64,000 bases of DNA from Thiomicrorhabdus sp. (lineage in GTDB: Bacteria > Pseudomonadota > Gammaproteobacteria > Thiomicrospirales > Thiomicrospiraceae): the NCBI RefSeq assembly GCF_963662555.1, contig NZ_OY759719.1, positions 1,942,985 through 2,006,984 of the forward strand, given 5' to 3'. A program made the position numbers and the translations under genes. Of this stretch, positions 27,398 to 36,222 are shown in pieces. The first letter of the stretch is position 1. Each line of letters begins with the position of its first letter. A model generated the notes under the pieces. It did not search any database and was not told where the DNA came from. It saw only the letters and a program-made list of their open reading frames with translations.

Positions 27398-27418
27398 AGT
27401 AGAATGTTAATCTACTAT
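27398..27418 (-). promoter_or_regulatory. Inverted repeat upstream of the flavodoxin gene
   Basis: TAGTAGA-ATGTTAA-TCTACTA, two perfect 7-bp arms around 7 bases, 31 bases upstream of the ATG. The position is right for a promoter-proximal operator; the regulator is unknown. Confidence 0.3.
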
Positions 27419-27601
27419 TTAGATACATTATTAAGAAAACCCAACGTAAATCAACGTTAAATAGTAAATAATTGAATATTAGTTGATAACAAACAACTTA
27501 TTCTAAAGCTTTACTTATGCTTAATAACTATTACTTATAACCTGATTTGAATAATAGCACAGTGCTATTTATTTAAGAATTTACTTATTTTATACATTCA
27601 C

Positions 27602-27814
27602 ATGAAAAAAACTAATCAAATAGACTGCTTTAAATGCCAATATTTTTATATTACTTGGGATACCCACGCTCCTAGAGGATGCAAGGCGTTTGGTTTTAAA
27701 ACCAAACGTATACCAAGCCATGTGGTATTTGAAACTTCAGGAGAGGAGTGTTTAAAGTTTTGCCCCAAAAAAGAAGCTTCAGCACAAAACAAAAAAACGG
27801 GATGGATTGCTTAA
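27602..27814 (+). CDS. Small Cys-rich conserved protein, function unknown
   Basis: This 70-residue protein has five Cys in a zinc-binding-like arrangement: CFKC at the N-terminus (a CxxC), one in APRGCKAFGFKTK, and EECLKFC at the C-terminus (CxxxC). Proteins with the pattern CxxCxxFYITWDxxxPxGCxAxGFK are widespread in proteobacteria and are sometimes misnamed uracil-DNA glycosylase; that is from memory. No catalytic domain is present. A metal-binding role is a reasonable inference. Confidence 0.65.
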   Translation: MKKTNQIDCFKCQYFYITWDTHAPRGCKAFGFKTKRIPSHVVFETSGEECLKFCPKKEASAQNKKTGWIA

Positions 27815-28170
27815 CTAGCCCTCCCTTTATCTGTCAAATATTTGTAAAATCCAAACTTAAAACTAATCAAGTAAACCGTTTCATTTGTTCAAGTCTAATT
27901 TAACCGCTTTTATTTTCTGTACGCTATTCATGATAGTTTTAGCCTCAAAGGTTGCAACCAATCCATTCGCACTAGAAGTGTGCTATTGAGAACCAATATA
28001 TTTCTCTATTTTTTGCCATATCAAAAAAACATATAGTTAAAGTGCATAACTAGGTTGAAAAAATCACGTACATAAAACCATAAAATTTTACTTAAATCCG
28101 TATTCTAGGCTTAACTGGAATGCAATCTGCTTAAACCGAGGCTTAATTACACTATTAAGAAAACTCAAAA
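27815..28170. other. Intergenic region, nothing recognised
   Basis: This 356-base gap is AT-rich, with no reading frame, palindrome copy or convincing hairpin that I can support. It presumably holds the promoter of the downstream sensor-like gene. Confidence 0.35.
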
Positions 28171-30183
28171 ATGACTCAAAAAAACCATTCTCAGGAAAAC
28201 AAATCTTATATTAATTACCTCCCAGCAGTAAAAGGCTATATTGACGAACTCGAGCACCAGGATTTATGGTGGAGTACGGTTGGCATGGTTGGCAAAATTA
28301 ATAATGAGAACATTGATGCTCAACTGTTAGTTTCAATTGTTGAAACTCAAAAAGAGTTTCAAAATTTAAGAGACATTATGATTTCTGAATTGATTGGTCG
28401 TTACTTAAACCAGGCAAATAGTGAAATTATGCTAAAAGCTCAAACTACGATAGATATATTAATTCGTAACTTATTTGAACGAACCGCAGACGTAGGTTTT
28501 TTAGCGACGGATGATGACCTTGTCGAGTTTATGGCTAAAGAGCATATTACCCCAGAAGATGAAGCCTTTATTGATCAACGTATTCAGGAGTATGTGGCTA
28601 AATACTCGGTTTATGACGATATTATCCTAGTCAAACCAAATGGTGAAGTTAAGGCAAAATTAAATAAGTCTAACCCAGTAAAACATTCAACAGATCCTTT
28701 GATTAAAAAAGCGTTAAATACACAAGAAGACTATGTAGAAGTTTTTCGTAATTCAGACTTATTCGCAAAAAAATCGTCTTTGATTTATGCAAAAAAAATC
28801 ACTCAAACCAATCCCAACGGAACTGAGCAAAACCTTGGCGTTTTATGCCTAAGTTTTAACTTTGATGAGGAAATGAATGGGATATTTGATTCACTTGACA
28901 ACGAAACAGGCTATACCTTGATGCTTTTCGATGAAGAGCAAAAGGTTATTGCTTCTAACAACCGTAAGAATTCTCATAGTAATAAGTCAGCCACTGCTTT
29001 TACAAAAAACTCATCCCCCGAAAGAGTGGGAAATACACTAAGGTGCTCAACCACAACAACAGGCTACCAAGGTTTTTTTGGTTTACCATGGATTGGGTAT
29101 GCTGAAATTGAAATGAATGATGCCTTTAAAGATAAACACAACAAAAAAGATTTGGGCATTGAAATACCGAGTGAATCGCCTCTTTATTTAAAAGATTTAG
29201 AACAAACTAATCTAAAAGTAAGCACCCTACTTTTAACCGTTATTCTAAACGGAAAAATTATGTCTTTAAAAAGAGAGGTAAAATCATTCTTGCCTATACT
29301 GGATCGCTTTCAAGTGATAAGTTTAGAAATTCAGGATATTTTTTCTCGTTTTATCAGACACATTCATCAAGTTTTGATTGATACCATTCAATCAAAAACG
29401 TCATTTAGTGCGGCCTTATCGATTGATGTTATGGATAGAAACCTTTATGAAAGAGCTAACGATTGTCGTTGGTGGGCATTAAATAGTAGTTTTAGACGAA
29501 TCTTAACCACAAACCATAAAACGGGGAATATTACCCCAGAAAATAGTCAAAAACTAACTAAAGTACTTAGTTATATAAACAGCCTCTATACGGTTTATAC
29601 CAATATTATTCTGTATGACAATTCTGGCAAAATACTGGCCGTTTCAAATGAATTAGAAAACCATATCGTGGGAACGATTATGCCTCGGCCTGCCGAGACG
29701 GCACGCTGTTTAAAACTACAAAACACGCAATCTTACACAGTATCAGATTTTCACAAATCTGAGCTGTATGATAATGAATATACTTACATTTATCATGCAC
29801 CAGTAAAAGCTTGGGAGGACTTAAATACTAACGTTGGTGGAATTGCTCTAGTATTTGACTCTAAACCAGAATTTAGTGCAATGCTAAATGAAACCCAACC
29901 CAAGTATCTAAATGATGCAATCAATCAAACCACTTTTAGTGCCTATATTGATCGCGACGGAAAGGTTATATCCTCTACAAATCCTGTTATAAATCCAGAG
30001 GATACACTCAACATACCAAAAAAGGTGTTAGAAGCACAAAATGGGGAAAATGATACTATTGCCTGGATATGGAATAACACGACCTATCTTGTAGGTTATA
30101 AAGTCAGTAATGGTTATCGAGAATATAAAAATGGCGATGGCTATAAAAATGATGTTATCGCCCTTGTATTAACTGGCATTTAA
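28171..30183 (+). CDS. Soluble protein with two Cache-like sensor regions and no output domain
   Basis: This 670-residue protein has no signal peptide and no membrane segment that I can see. An N-terminal helical block (about 1-110, ending AQTTIDILIRNLFERTADVGFLATD) is followed by a Cache-like region (about 120-330: YSVYDDIILVKPNGEVKAKL, later GYTLMLFDEEQKVIASN). A long helical linker leads to a second Cache-like region (about 430-665: YTNIILYDNSGKILAVSN, then FSAYIDRDGKVISSTNP). I recall similar N-terminal halves in large cytoplasmic CheW-linked proteins; here no CheW, kinase, cyclase or methyl-accepting domain follows the sensor. It would be an intracellular ligand sensor or scaffold. Function unknown. 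Confidence 0.75.
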   Translation: MTQKNHSQENKSYINYLPAVKGYIDELEHQDLWWSTVGMVGKINNENIDAQLLVSIVETQKEFQNLRDIMISELIGRYLNQANSEIMLKAQTTIDILIRNLFERTADVGFLATDDDLVEFMAKEHITPEDEAFIDQRIQEYVAKYSVYDDIILVKPNGEVKAKLNKSNPVKHSTDPLIKKALNTQEDYVEVFRNSDLFAKKSSLIYAKKITQTNPNGTEQNLGVLCLSFNFDEEMNGIFDSLDNETGYTLMLFDEEQKVIASNNRKNSHSNKSATAFTKNSSPERVGNTLRCSTTTTGYQGFFGLPWIGYAEIEMNDAFKDKHNKKDLGIEIPSESPLYLKDLEQTNLKVSTLLLTVILNGKIMSLKREVKSFLPILDRFQVISLEIQDIFSRFIRHIHQVLIDTIQSKTSFSAALSIDVMDRNLYERANDCRWWALNSSFRRILTTNHKTGNITPENSQKLTKVLSYINSLYTVYTNIILYDNSGKILAVSNELENHIVGTIMPRPAETARCLKLQNTQSYTVSDFHKSELYDNEYTYIYHAPVKAWEDLNTNVGGIALVFDSKPEFSAMLNETQPKYLNDAINQTTFSAYIDRDGKVISSTNPVINPEDTLNIPKKVLEAQNGENDTIAWIWNNTTYLVGYKVSNGYREYKNGDGYKNDVIALVLTGI

Positions 30184-30215
30184 TACCTGCCGGTTAACTC
30201 AATGCATCTAAAATT

Positions 30216-30803
30216 TTAGCTTTCTAACAATCTATTGAGAGATGACCACATAAAATACTCGCCTGGATCGGTTTTTCTACCAGGTGCAATATCACAATGC
30301 CCAACTAGGTTTTCTCTTTTAATGGTTGGGTAACTTTGCCAAAGAGCTTTAATTAACTGGGATAACGCCTTGTATTGAGAAGCCGTGTAAGGTGTTTGGT
30401 CTGTACCTTCTAATTCAATCCCTATTGAAAAGTCATTGCACCGTTCTCGGCCTTCATATTCAGAAACCCCTGCGTGCCATGCTCTTTTATGAAAAGGGAC
30501 ATATTGAATAATTTGTCCATCACGACGAATTAAAGCATGAGCAGAAACCTTTAAATGTTGAATAGTTTGATAATAAGGATGCGCATTAGGATCTAATTGA
30601 TTAGTAAATAATTGAGTAATGCCTTCACCACCAAATTGGTTAGGCGGCAAACTAATACCATGCACAACGACCAGGCCTGGTAATTCTTGATTTGGTCGTT
30701 CATCAAAATTGGGACTTTGAATAAAAACCCCCTGTTCAATTAAGCCGGTTTGTTTGTTTACTCTAATACTGTTAAGTGAGTCTTGTTGTGTATTTTGCTG
30801 CAT
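30216..30803 (-). CDS. ampD: 1,6-anhydro-N-acetylmuramyl-L-alanine amidase AmpD
   Basis: This zinc amidase of the cytosol cleaves the peptide from anhydro-muropeptides during cell-wall recycling. The 195-residue protein has a zinc His in GLVVVHGISLPPNQFGG, the SAHALIRRDGQIIQYVPF strand, RAWHAGVSEYEGRERCNDFSIGIELEG, and the last ligands in LVGHCDIAPGRKTDPG. All AmpD signatures are intact. A palindrome copy (30670-30681) encodes Pro-Gly-Leu next to the first zinc-ligand strand. The first 15 residues are poorly conserved and the true start may be further in. Confidence 0.95.
   Translation of the reverse strand: MQQNTQQDSLNSIRVNKQTGLIEQGVFIQSPNFDERPNQELPGLVVVHGISLPPNQFGGEGITQLFTNQLDPNAHPYYQTIQHLKVSAHALIRRDGQIIQYVPFHKRAWHAGVSEYEGRERCNDFSIGIELEGTDQTPYTASQYKALSQLIKALWQSYPTIKRENLVGHCDIAPGRKTDPGEYFMWSSLNRLLES
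30670..30681. repeat. Iterated palindrome ACCAGGCCTGGT (in ampD)
   Basis: Perfect 12-mer; minus-strand reading Pro-Gly-Leu-Val, immediately before the zinc-ligand histidine strand of AmpD. Confidence 0.9.
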
Positions 30804-31030
30804 TTACTTTCTTTTGGTTTTTATGATTATGTTATTAGCTCACTTTGTAACGGGCATAAACAAAAGCGATGTACAGTAAATTATATAGATATGAATAATA
30901 CGTATTTAGATACTTTAAAATCTATATAATACACTGGTTATAATACTCTCCGTATCATACAACTCATTATATAAAACTCACAGTTTTATCTAGTTACCCA
31001 AAACCATCAAAGCCAAAATAAATAACAACT

Positions 31031-31879
31031 ATGAATGACATTAACTATTTTGAGAATATAGAAGAAACCGTTACTACCGCCTTAGATGAAGATATAAAAA
31101 CCGGCGATTTAACTGCCGGTCTCATCCCTCCAAACATTCAAGCGGTTGCCAATATTTATTGTCGTGAAAAAGCCATTATTTGCGGTCGTCCTTGGTTTGA
31201 TGAAGTCTTTAGGCAAGTAGACGAAGACCTTACAGTAGATTGGCTGTGTGAAGAAGGTGAAGAGGTTGAAATAGACCAATTAATCTGCACAATAAAAGGT
31301 TCTGCAAGAAACATATTAACTGCAGAACGCACAGCGTTAAATTTTTTACAAACTCTGTCTGGCACTGCAACGACAACCTCTGAGTATGTTAAACCTCTAA
31401 TTAACACAAAAACCAAGCTATTGGATACACGTAAAACTTTGCCGTGCCTACGTTTAGCTCAAAAATATGCCGTTGCTTGCGGTGGTGGTCAAAATCATCG
31501 TATAGGTTTGTATGATGCAATTTTATTAAAAGAAAATCACATTATTGCCGCTGGTGGAATTGCTGAAGCAATTGGTTTAGCTAAATTTCAACATCCTGGT
31601 AAAACCGTAGAAGTAGAAACTGAAAACCTTAGCGAAGTGCAAGAAGCCTTAGAAGGCGGTGCAGATATTATTATGTTAGACAACTTTACACTCGAAATGA
31701 TGTATAAAGCGGTTGCCTTGGTAAACCACCGAGCAAAACTAGAAGTATCGGGTAATGTTGAAATTCAACACCTTGCAACGTTGGCTAACACTGAAGTTGA
31801 TTTCATCTCTACAGGGGCAATTACTAAACATCTACGCTGTATTGATTTATCAATGCGTTTTAAGATGACTAAATCTTAA
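31031..31879 (+). CDS. nadC: Nicotinate-nucleotide pyrophosphorylase (carboxylating)
   Basis: NadC converts quinolinate and PRPP to nicotinate mononucleotide, a late step of de novo NAD synthesis. The 282-residue cytosolic enzyme shows ALDEDIKTGDLTAGL, the AERTALNFLQTLSGTAT segment, the RKTLPCLRLAQKYAVACGGG segment with PRPP/quinolinate-binding residues, and GLYDAILLKENH. The C-terminal LEVSGNVEI and TGAITKH close the barrel. It is monocistronic. nadE, for the last step of the same pathway, lies 5 kb away. Confidence 0.97.
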   Translation: MNDINYFENIEETVTTALDEDIKTGDLTAGLIPPNIQAVANIYCREKAIICGRPWFDEVFRQVDEDLTVDWLCEEGEEVEIDQLICTIKGSARNILTAERTALNFLQTLSGTATTTSEYVKPLINTKTKLLDTRKTLPCLRLAQKYAVACGGGQNHRIGLYDAILLKENHIIAAGGIAEAIGLAKFQHPGKTVEVETENLSEVQEALEGGADIIMLDNFTLEMMYKAVALVNHRAKLEVSGNVEIQHLATLANTEVDFISTGAITKHLRCIDLSMRFKMTKS

Positions 31880-31984
31880 AAAAGACATAAAAAATACACT
31901 TAAACACTTTTAATAAACATTAATATTGTTTATTAAAAACACCCCTTTTCAAACCATTTATTAACACGATGCGGATACTCTAAA

Positions 31985-33973
31985 GTGCAAGACCATTTAC
32001 TGTTAAATATTGTATTACTCTTAGCCATAGCGGTGATTACTGTATCGCTTTCTAGAAGGATGCACTTCCCTCCTATTTTAGGTTATATCATTGTGGGTAT
32101 TATTGTTGGCCCTAATGTATTTGGTTTTATTCAAAAAGAAGAGACCATTAGTCTTTTAGCCGAATTTGGAATTGTATTTTTATTGTTTGCTATTGGTTTA
32201 GAGTTCTCTATTTCACAAATGTTTGCTATGCGTAAACAAGTATTTGGACTTGGCACTACACAAGTATTAGTCACCGCCGCCATCATTTATATTATTGGAC
32301 ATTTAGCAGGGCTAGATAGCAATACCAATATTGTTATTGCAGGTGCCTTTGCTCTCTCTTCCACCGCTATTGTTATAAAACAATTAACCGAACAGTCTGA
32401 AATTCAGTCACGGCATGGCCGATCGGCAGTAGGTATTTTAATCTTTCAAGATATTATAGCGATACCGCTATTAATCTTAATCCCTGCTTTGGCCATGAGT
32501 GGTGATAGTGATAATGCCTTAGCAATGGCTCTTACTATGGCGTTTATCAAAGGCGTTTTGGTGGTTATTATCATGCACCTTATTGGTAAATACTTGCTAC
32601 GCCCACTGTTTCATGAAGTTGCCTCAGCTAAGTCTCAAGAACTGTTTACCCTTGCCGTTCTTACAGTTGCTTTAGGTGCCGCCGCCTTTACTGAAGAAAT
32701 GGGTTTATCCATGACTTTGGGGGCATTTTTAGCTGGCATGATGTTAAGTGAAACCGAGTACCGTCACCAAATTGAATCTGACATTAGACCGTTTCAAGAT
32801 ATTTTACTAGGCCTGTTCTTTGTTACCGTAGGGATGCTTATTTCTATTGATGTTTTAGCCAATAACTTTTTGTTAATTATTGCTCTAACTATCAGTATAT
32901 TTATGGTTAAAGGAGCTGTGCTTTATTTAGTGTCTCGCTTCTTTAATAAAGAAGCTGGAGTATCGCTACGTATTGCCCTCTCTTTATCGCAAGTAGGTGA
33001 ATTTGGCTTGGTACTAATGACTTTAGCCTTTACTTACAAACTGCTCCCAGAAGAGATGGGCAATATTTTACTGACTGCTGCGGTTTTAAGCATGTCTATC
33101 GCCCCATTTTTAGTTAAGTTTAATGGCAAGATTGCAAAAATGATTCATAAAGAATCTTATTCAGCAAATCACAGCGAAATTGAAAACACCATATTAAAAG
33201 ACAGCCAGCATATAAATGAGCATGTTATTTTGTGTGGTTTTGGGCGTGTAGGGCAAACTGTTGGGCGTTTTTTACACGCTTCTAACCAAGAATTTATGGC
33301 TTTAGATATGGACATAAAACGTGTTCATGAAGCCCGTGCTGCCGGTGAACGCGTTTACTATGGTGATGCTGCAAAAGAGACTATTTTGCATGCGGCATCA
33401 ATTGATAAAGCAAAAGTGATTATGATTACTTTTAGCGACTTTCATGCGTCCATTAAAATCTTAAAAACCATCCGTAGAATAAACAAGAGTATTCCAATAC
33501 TGGTTAGAACATTGGATGACTCTCACGTTAATGATTTGATTGAAGCAGGAGCAACTGAAGTTATTCCTGATACCTTTGAGTCGAGCATTATGCTCTCTTC
33601 TCATTTAATGTTAATGCTTGGCCAACAACCTAGTAAAGTGCTCAGAGCCACAAGAGATGCTCGTAAAGGACGCTATAAACTTCTTGAAAGTGTTTACCCC
33701 GGTGAAGATGATAATCCTTTAGAACAGCACCAAGTTATGAGTGGGGTTATTCATAGTGTATTAATAGAAAGCTCTAGCTATGCATTAGGAGCCAAACTTA
33801 AGGATTTAGATCTTAGTCAATTCAATGTGAATGTAGATGCCATTAAACGCGGACATGTTCGTGGCGAACATCCTGATGGTGAAACCAAAATGCGTTTAGA
33901 AGACCATATAGTATTAAGTGGTTTACCTGAAGACATTAAACGTGCTGAGAAATTTATTCTTTTTGGTAAATAA
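31985..33973 (+). CDS. KefB/KefC-type monovalent cation:proton antiporter (CPA2)
   Basis: This 662-residue inner-membrane protein has about 12 N-terminal helices forming a Na/H-exchanger domain (about 1-385; note FPPILGYIIVGIIVGPN and a conserved GAFLAGMMLSET). A cytosolic TrkA-N NAD-binding domain (about 410-530; ILCGFGRVGQTVGRFL) and a TrkA-C domain (about 570-655) follow. It exchanges K+ or Na+ for protons. Residues typical of the glutathione-gated KefC cannot be confirmed by eye, so the YbaL/KefB subgroup is open. The start is GTG 31985; nadC ends 105 bases earlier. Confidence 0.9.
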   Translation: MQDHLLLNIVLLLAIAVITVSLSRRMHFPPILGYIIVGIIVGPNVFGFIQKEETISLLAEFGIVFLLFAIGLEFSISQMFAMRKQVFGLGTTQVLVTAAIIYIIGHLAGLDSNTNIVIAGAFALSSTAIVIKQLTEQSEIQSRHGRSAVGILIFQDIIAIPLLILIPALAMSGDSDNALAMALTMAFIKGVLVVIIMHLIGKYLLRPLFHEVASAKSQELFTLAVLTVALGAAAFTEEMGLSMTLGAFLAGMMLSETEYRHQIESDIRPFQDILLGLFFVTVGMLISIDVLANNFLLIIALTISIFMVKGAVLYLVSRFFNKEAGVSLRIALSLSQVGEFGLVLMTLAFTYKLLPEEMGNILLTAAVLSMSIAPFLVKFNGKIAKMIHKESYSANHSEIENTILKDSQHINEHVILCGFGRVGQTVGRFLHASNQEFMALDMDIKRVHEARAAGERVYYGDAAKETILHAASIDKAKVIMITFSDFHASIKILKTIRRINKSIPILVRTLDDSHVNDLIEAGATEVIPDTFESSIMLSSHLMLMLGQQPSKVLRATRDARKGRYKLLESVYPGEDDNPLEQHQVMSGVIHSVLIESSSYALGAKLKDLDLSQFNVNVDAIKRGHVRGEHPDGETKMRLEDHIVLSGLPEDIKRAEKFILFGK

Positions 33974-33983
33974 TTGCATCATC

Positions 33984-34002
33984 AGGCCTTAGTTGAAGGC
34001 CT
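33984..34002 (+). terminator. Weak hairpin after the antiporter gene
   Basis: AGGCCTT and AAGGCCT around five bases, followed by TTTAGTC; 11 bases past the antiporter stop. Short stem and poor T-run, so only a candidate. Confidence 0.35.
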
Positions 34003-34056
34003 TTAGTCAAAAGTTCTGGCCTATTTTATAAATGGGTTTACTCAACCTAAATGTGC

Positions 34057-34803
34057 TTAAGATTCAATCCAAATCAAAGAAGCCATGCGCCCTGTTCTAC
34101 CATCTCTGCGGTAGGAGTAAAAATGTTCTTCATCCTCATAAGAACACAAACCACTTTGGTAAACCTGGTTAACACCAATTTGCTTTAATTCACGTTCTAC
34201 CAGGCCTGGTAAATCTGCAAGATACTTATTCTGCTGAGTATCTTTTACTTCAAAATAATCCTTATTATCAATATCAATGTCTGCAAAGGCATCAAATACA
34301 TCTTGGCCTACTTCAAACTGATTTTTAGAGATTGCTGGCCCAATCCAAGCCATTAATTTTTGAGGTTTAACTGGCATGGCCTGAATCGTTTTAGTGACTA
34401 TATTATCTGCCAACCCTTTCCAACCAGCATGTATTGCGGCAACACAAGTGCCATCCATATCTGTGAGCAAAACAGGCAAACAATCAGCCGTCATAATGAC
34501 AGAGACCACATTAGGCGTATCTGTCCAACTAGCATCTGCAATGGGTGGTTCTGCAAACCTAGATTCTGAGGTTAAAGCTAAAGCCTTATCGGTATGTTGT
34601 TGATTTAACCAAACGGGTTGAGAGGGAAGATGGGCTAATTCAACCAATAAAGCACGATTTTGTATAACCACTTGTTCATCATCATCGACATGAATTGCTA
34701 AATTAAAAGAATCAAACGGTCTTAGGCTTTCTCCACCTTTTCGAGTAGTGCAAAAAGCCTTAATATTTTTAGGCACAGGCCAGTTTGGACTAATAAACAT
34801 CAA
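34057..34803 (-). CDS. pgeF: Peptidoglycan editing factor PgeF (YfiH, multicopper-oxidase-like fold)
   Basis: This 248-residue cytosolic protein is of the YfiH/laccase-domain family. In E. coli PgeF acts on misincorporated L-Ser in UDP-MurNAc precursors. Hallmarks: metal-binding Cys/His in VIMTADCLPVLL and VAAIHAGWKGLADNIV, and the C-terminal GLCSYEDEEHFYSYRRDGRTGRMASLIW. It sits 19 bases downstream of rluD, the conserved rluD-yfiH arrangement. A palindrome copy (34199-34210) encodes Pro-Gly-Leu in a loop. Confidence 0.93.
   Translation of the reverse strand: MMFISPNWPVPKNIKAFCTTRKGGESLRPFDSFNLAIHVDDDEQVVIQNRALLVELAHLPSQPVWLNQQHTDKALALTSESRFAEPPIADASWTDTPNVVSVIMTADCLPVLLTDMDGTCVAAIHAGWKGLADNIVTKTIQAMPVKPQKLMAWIGPAISKNQFEVGQDVFDAFADIDIDNKDYFEVKDTQQNKYLADLPGLVERELKQIGVNQVYQSGLCSYEDEEHFYSYRRDGRTGRMASLIWIES
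34199..34210. repeat. Iterated palindrome ACCAGGCCTGGT (in pgeF)
   Basis: Perfect 12-mer; minus-strand reading Leu-Pro-Gly-Leu-Val in PgeF. Confidence 0.9.
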
Positions 34804-34822
34804 AAACCCTTAGTGCTTTTAA

Positions 34823-35866
34823 TTACTCAGGAATATCTTCATCGGTTACCCATTCCACTTCAACACCATTGTCGTAGTCAAATTCATCATAACCTAACTG
34901 TTGCGATTCATAGGCTTCTAAATCTTCCCTAAGCACATCAATCAATTCAAACATGTCGTCAGGCATCTGGGCTTTCCATTTCATGGTTTTACCCGTAACT
35001 GGATGTTTTAAACTTAATGCTCCCGCATGCAATGCTTGACGATGAAAACCTCGTAAAAATTGAACAAATTCCTCATGCATTTTTTTAGGAATTCTAAAAC
35101 GTGAACCATAAACAGGATCGCCAACCAATGGAAAACCTAAGTGAGCCATATGTACACGAATTTGATGAGTACGCCCTGTCTCCAATTTAACTCGCACACG
35201 AGTATGTTCTCTGAAGTGTTCTAATACTCGGTAGTGTGAAACTGCTTCTTTGCCACCAAAGGCACGCACTGCCATCTTTTTTCTATCTGATGGGCTACGA
35301 CCAATCGCTTTATCAACGGTTCCACCACGAGCTAATTTACCCACTAATACCGCATCATAAATACGCTCTACTTCATGACGTTGAAGCTGATCAACCAAAC
35401 TGGTTTGAGCTTGAATGGTTTTAGCTACCACCATCAAACCAGAGGTATCTTTATCTAAACGGTGCACAATTCCAGCTCTTGGCACCTCACGCAAAGCCGG
35501 GTTATAAAACAATAATGCATTCATTAAAGTTTGATCTGGATTTCCAGCCCCAGGATGAACAACTAAACCTGGTGGTTTATTAATGACCATAATTGAATCA
35601 TCTTCATACACCACTTCAAGCTCAATTTCTTGAGCTGGAATTTCAGTTGCATTTTCAATCTCAGCAATTAACTCAACCTGTTCTCCACCCAACACAGGAA
35701 GTTTTGGTTTTTTCCAAACCTCACCATCTAATTTAACATTGCCATCTTTAATCCATTGCTGAATACGGCTGCGAGAATAATCTGAAAATAGCGGACATAA
35801 TGCTACATCTAGGCGTTCGCCAAGGGCATCATGCGGAATCATGGCTGTCAGTGTTTGTTGTGTCAA
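34823..35866 (-). CDS. rluD: 23S rRNA pseudouridine(1911/1915/1917) synthase RluD
   Basis: RluD modifies helix 69 of 23S rRNA. The 347-residue protein has an N-terminal S4 RNA-binding domain (about 16-75) and a RluA-type catalytic domain with Asp138 in HRLDKDTSG, then RTHQIRVHMAHLGFPLVGDPVYG. It ends with an acidic extension of about 35 residues (DEFDYDNGVEVEWVTDEDIPE at its very end is 21 residues long and rich in Asp/Glu). Divergent from bamD, as in E. coli and many relatives, and followed by pgeF. Confidence 0.96.
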   Translation of the reverse strand: MTQQTLTAMIPHDALGERLDVALCPLFSDYSRSRIQQWIKDGNVKLDGEVWKKPKLPVLGGEQVELIAEIENATEIPAQEIELEVVYEDDSIMVINKPPGLVVHPGAGNPDQTLMNALLFYNPALREVPRAGIVHRLDKDTSGLMVVAKTIQAQTSLVDQLQRHEVERIYDAVLVGKLARGGTVDKAIGRSPSDRKKMAVRAFGGKEAVSHYRVLEHFREHTRVRVKLETGRTHQIRVHMAHLGFPLVGDPVYGSRFRIPKKMHEEFVQFLRGFHRQALHAGALSLKHPVTGKTMKWKAQMPDDMFELIDVLREDLEAYESQQLGYDEFDYDNGVEVEWVTDEDIPE

Positions 35867-36222
35867 AAGTAAACCTTTACTTGTTAAGTCTTTGATATTA
35901 AAACCGCTTTATTTACGGTTTTTTATTAGAATTCTTTGAAAACATTTATATCTGTTTTTATATCTATTTTTAATATAAAGGCAATCATTGAATTTACAAT
36001 ATTTGTGATACAATCATTGGCAATTTATTAATGGGTACTACTTGAATAACCTCAGGTTAATTTTAGCAATGTCAAGTTTTTAAGATCGGGTCGTGAATGC
36101 GAGGGAATATCTAAACCTTGCCATCTTTCACCACAAAGAACTGAAGAACTTAGCTAAGTCTTACAAAATCAACCTATTCAAGATGCCCTGTTGCCTATTG
36201 TACCTAAGAGTACCGAATAAAC
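35867..36222. other. Divergent rluD-bamD promoter region
   Basis: This 356-base gap between divergent genes contains a hairpin AAAACCG (35900-35906) with CGGTTTT (35916-35922), followed on the plus strand by T's. That is odd, because no plus-strand gene ends there. Promoters of both genes must lie here. A short plus-strand reading frame overlapping the bamD start is not convincing. Confidence 0.4.
35900..35926 (+). terminator. Terminator-like hairpin in the divergent rluD-bamD region
   Basis: Seven-base stem AAAACCG/CGGTTTT with a 9-base AT-rich loop and trailing TTTTATT on the plus strand, 34 bases upstream of the rluD start. It could stop antisense transcription out of rluD or attenuate something short. 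Confidence 0.4.
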
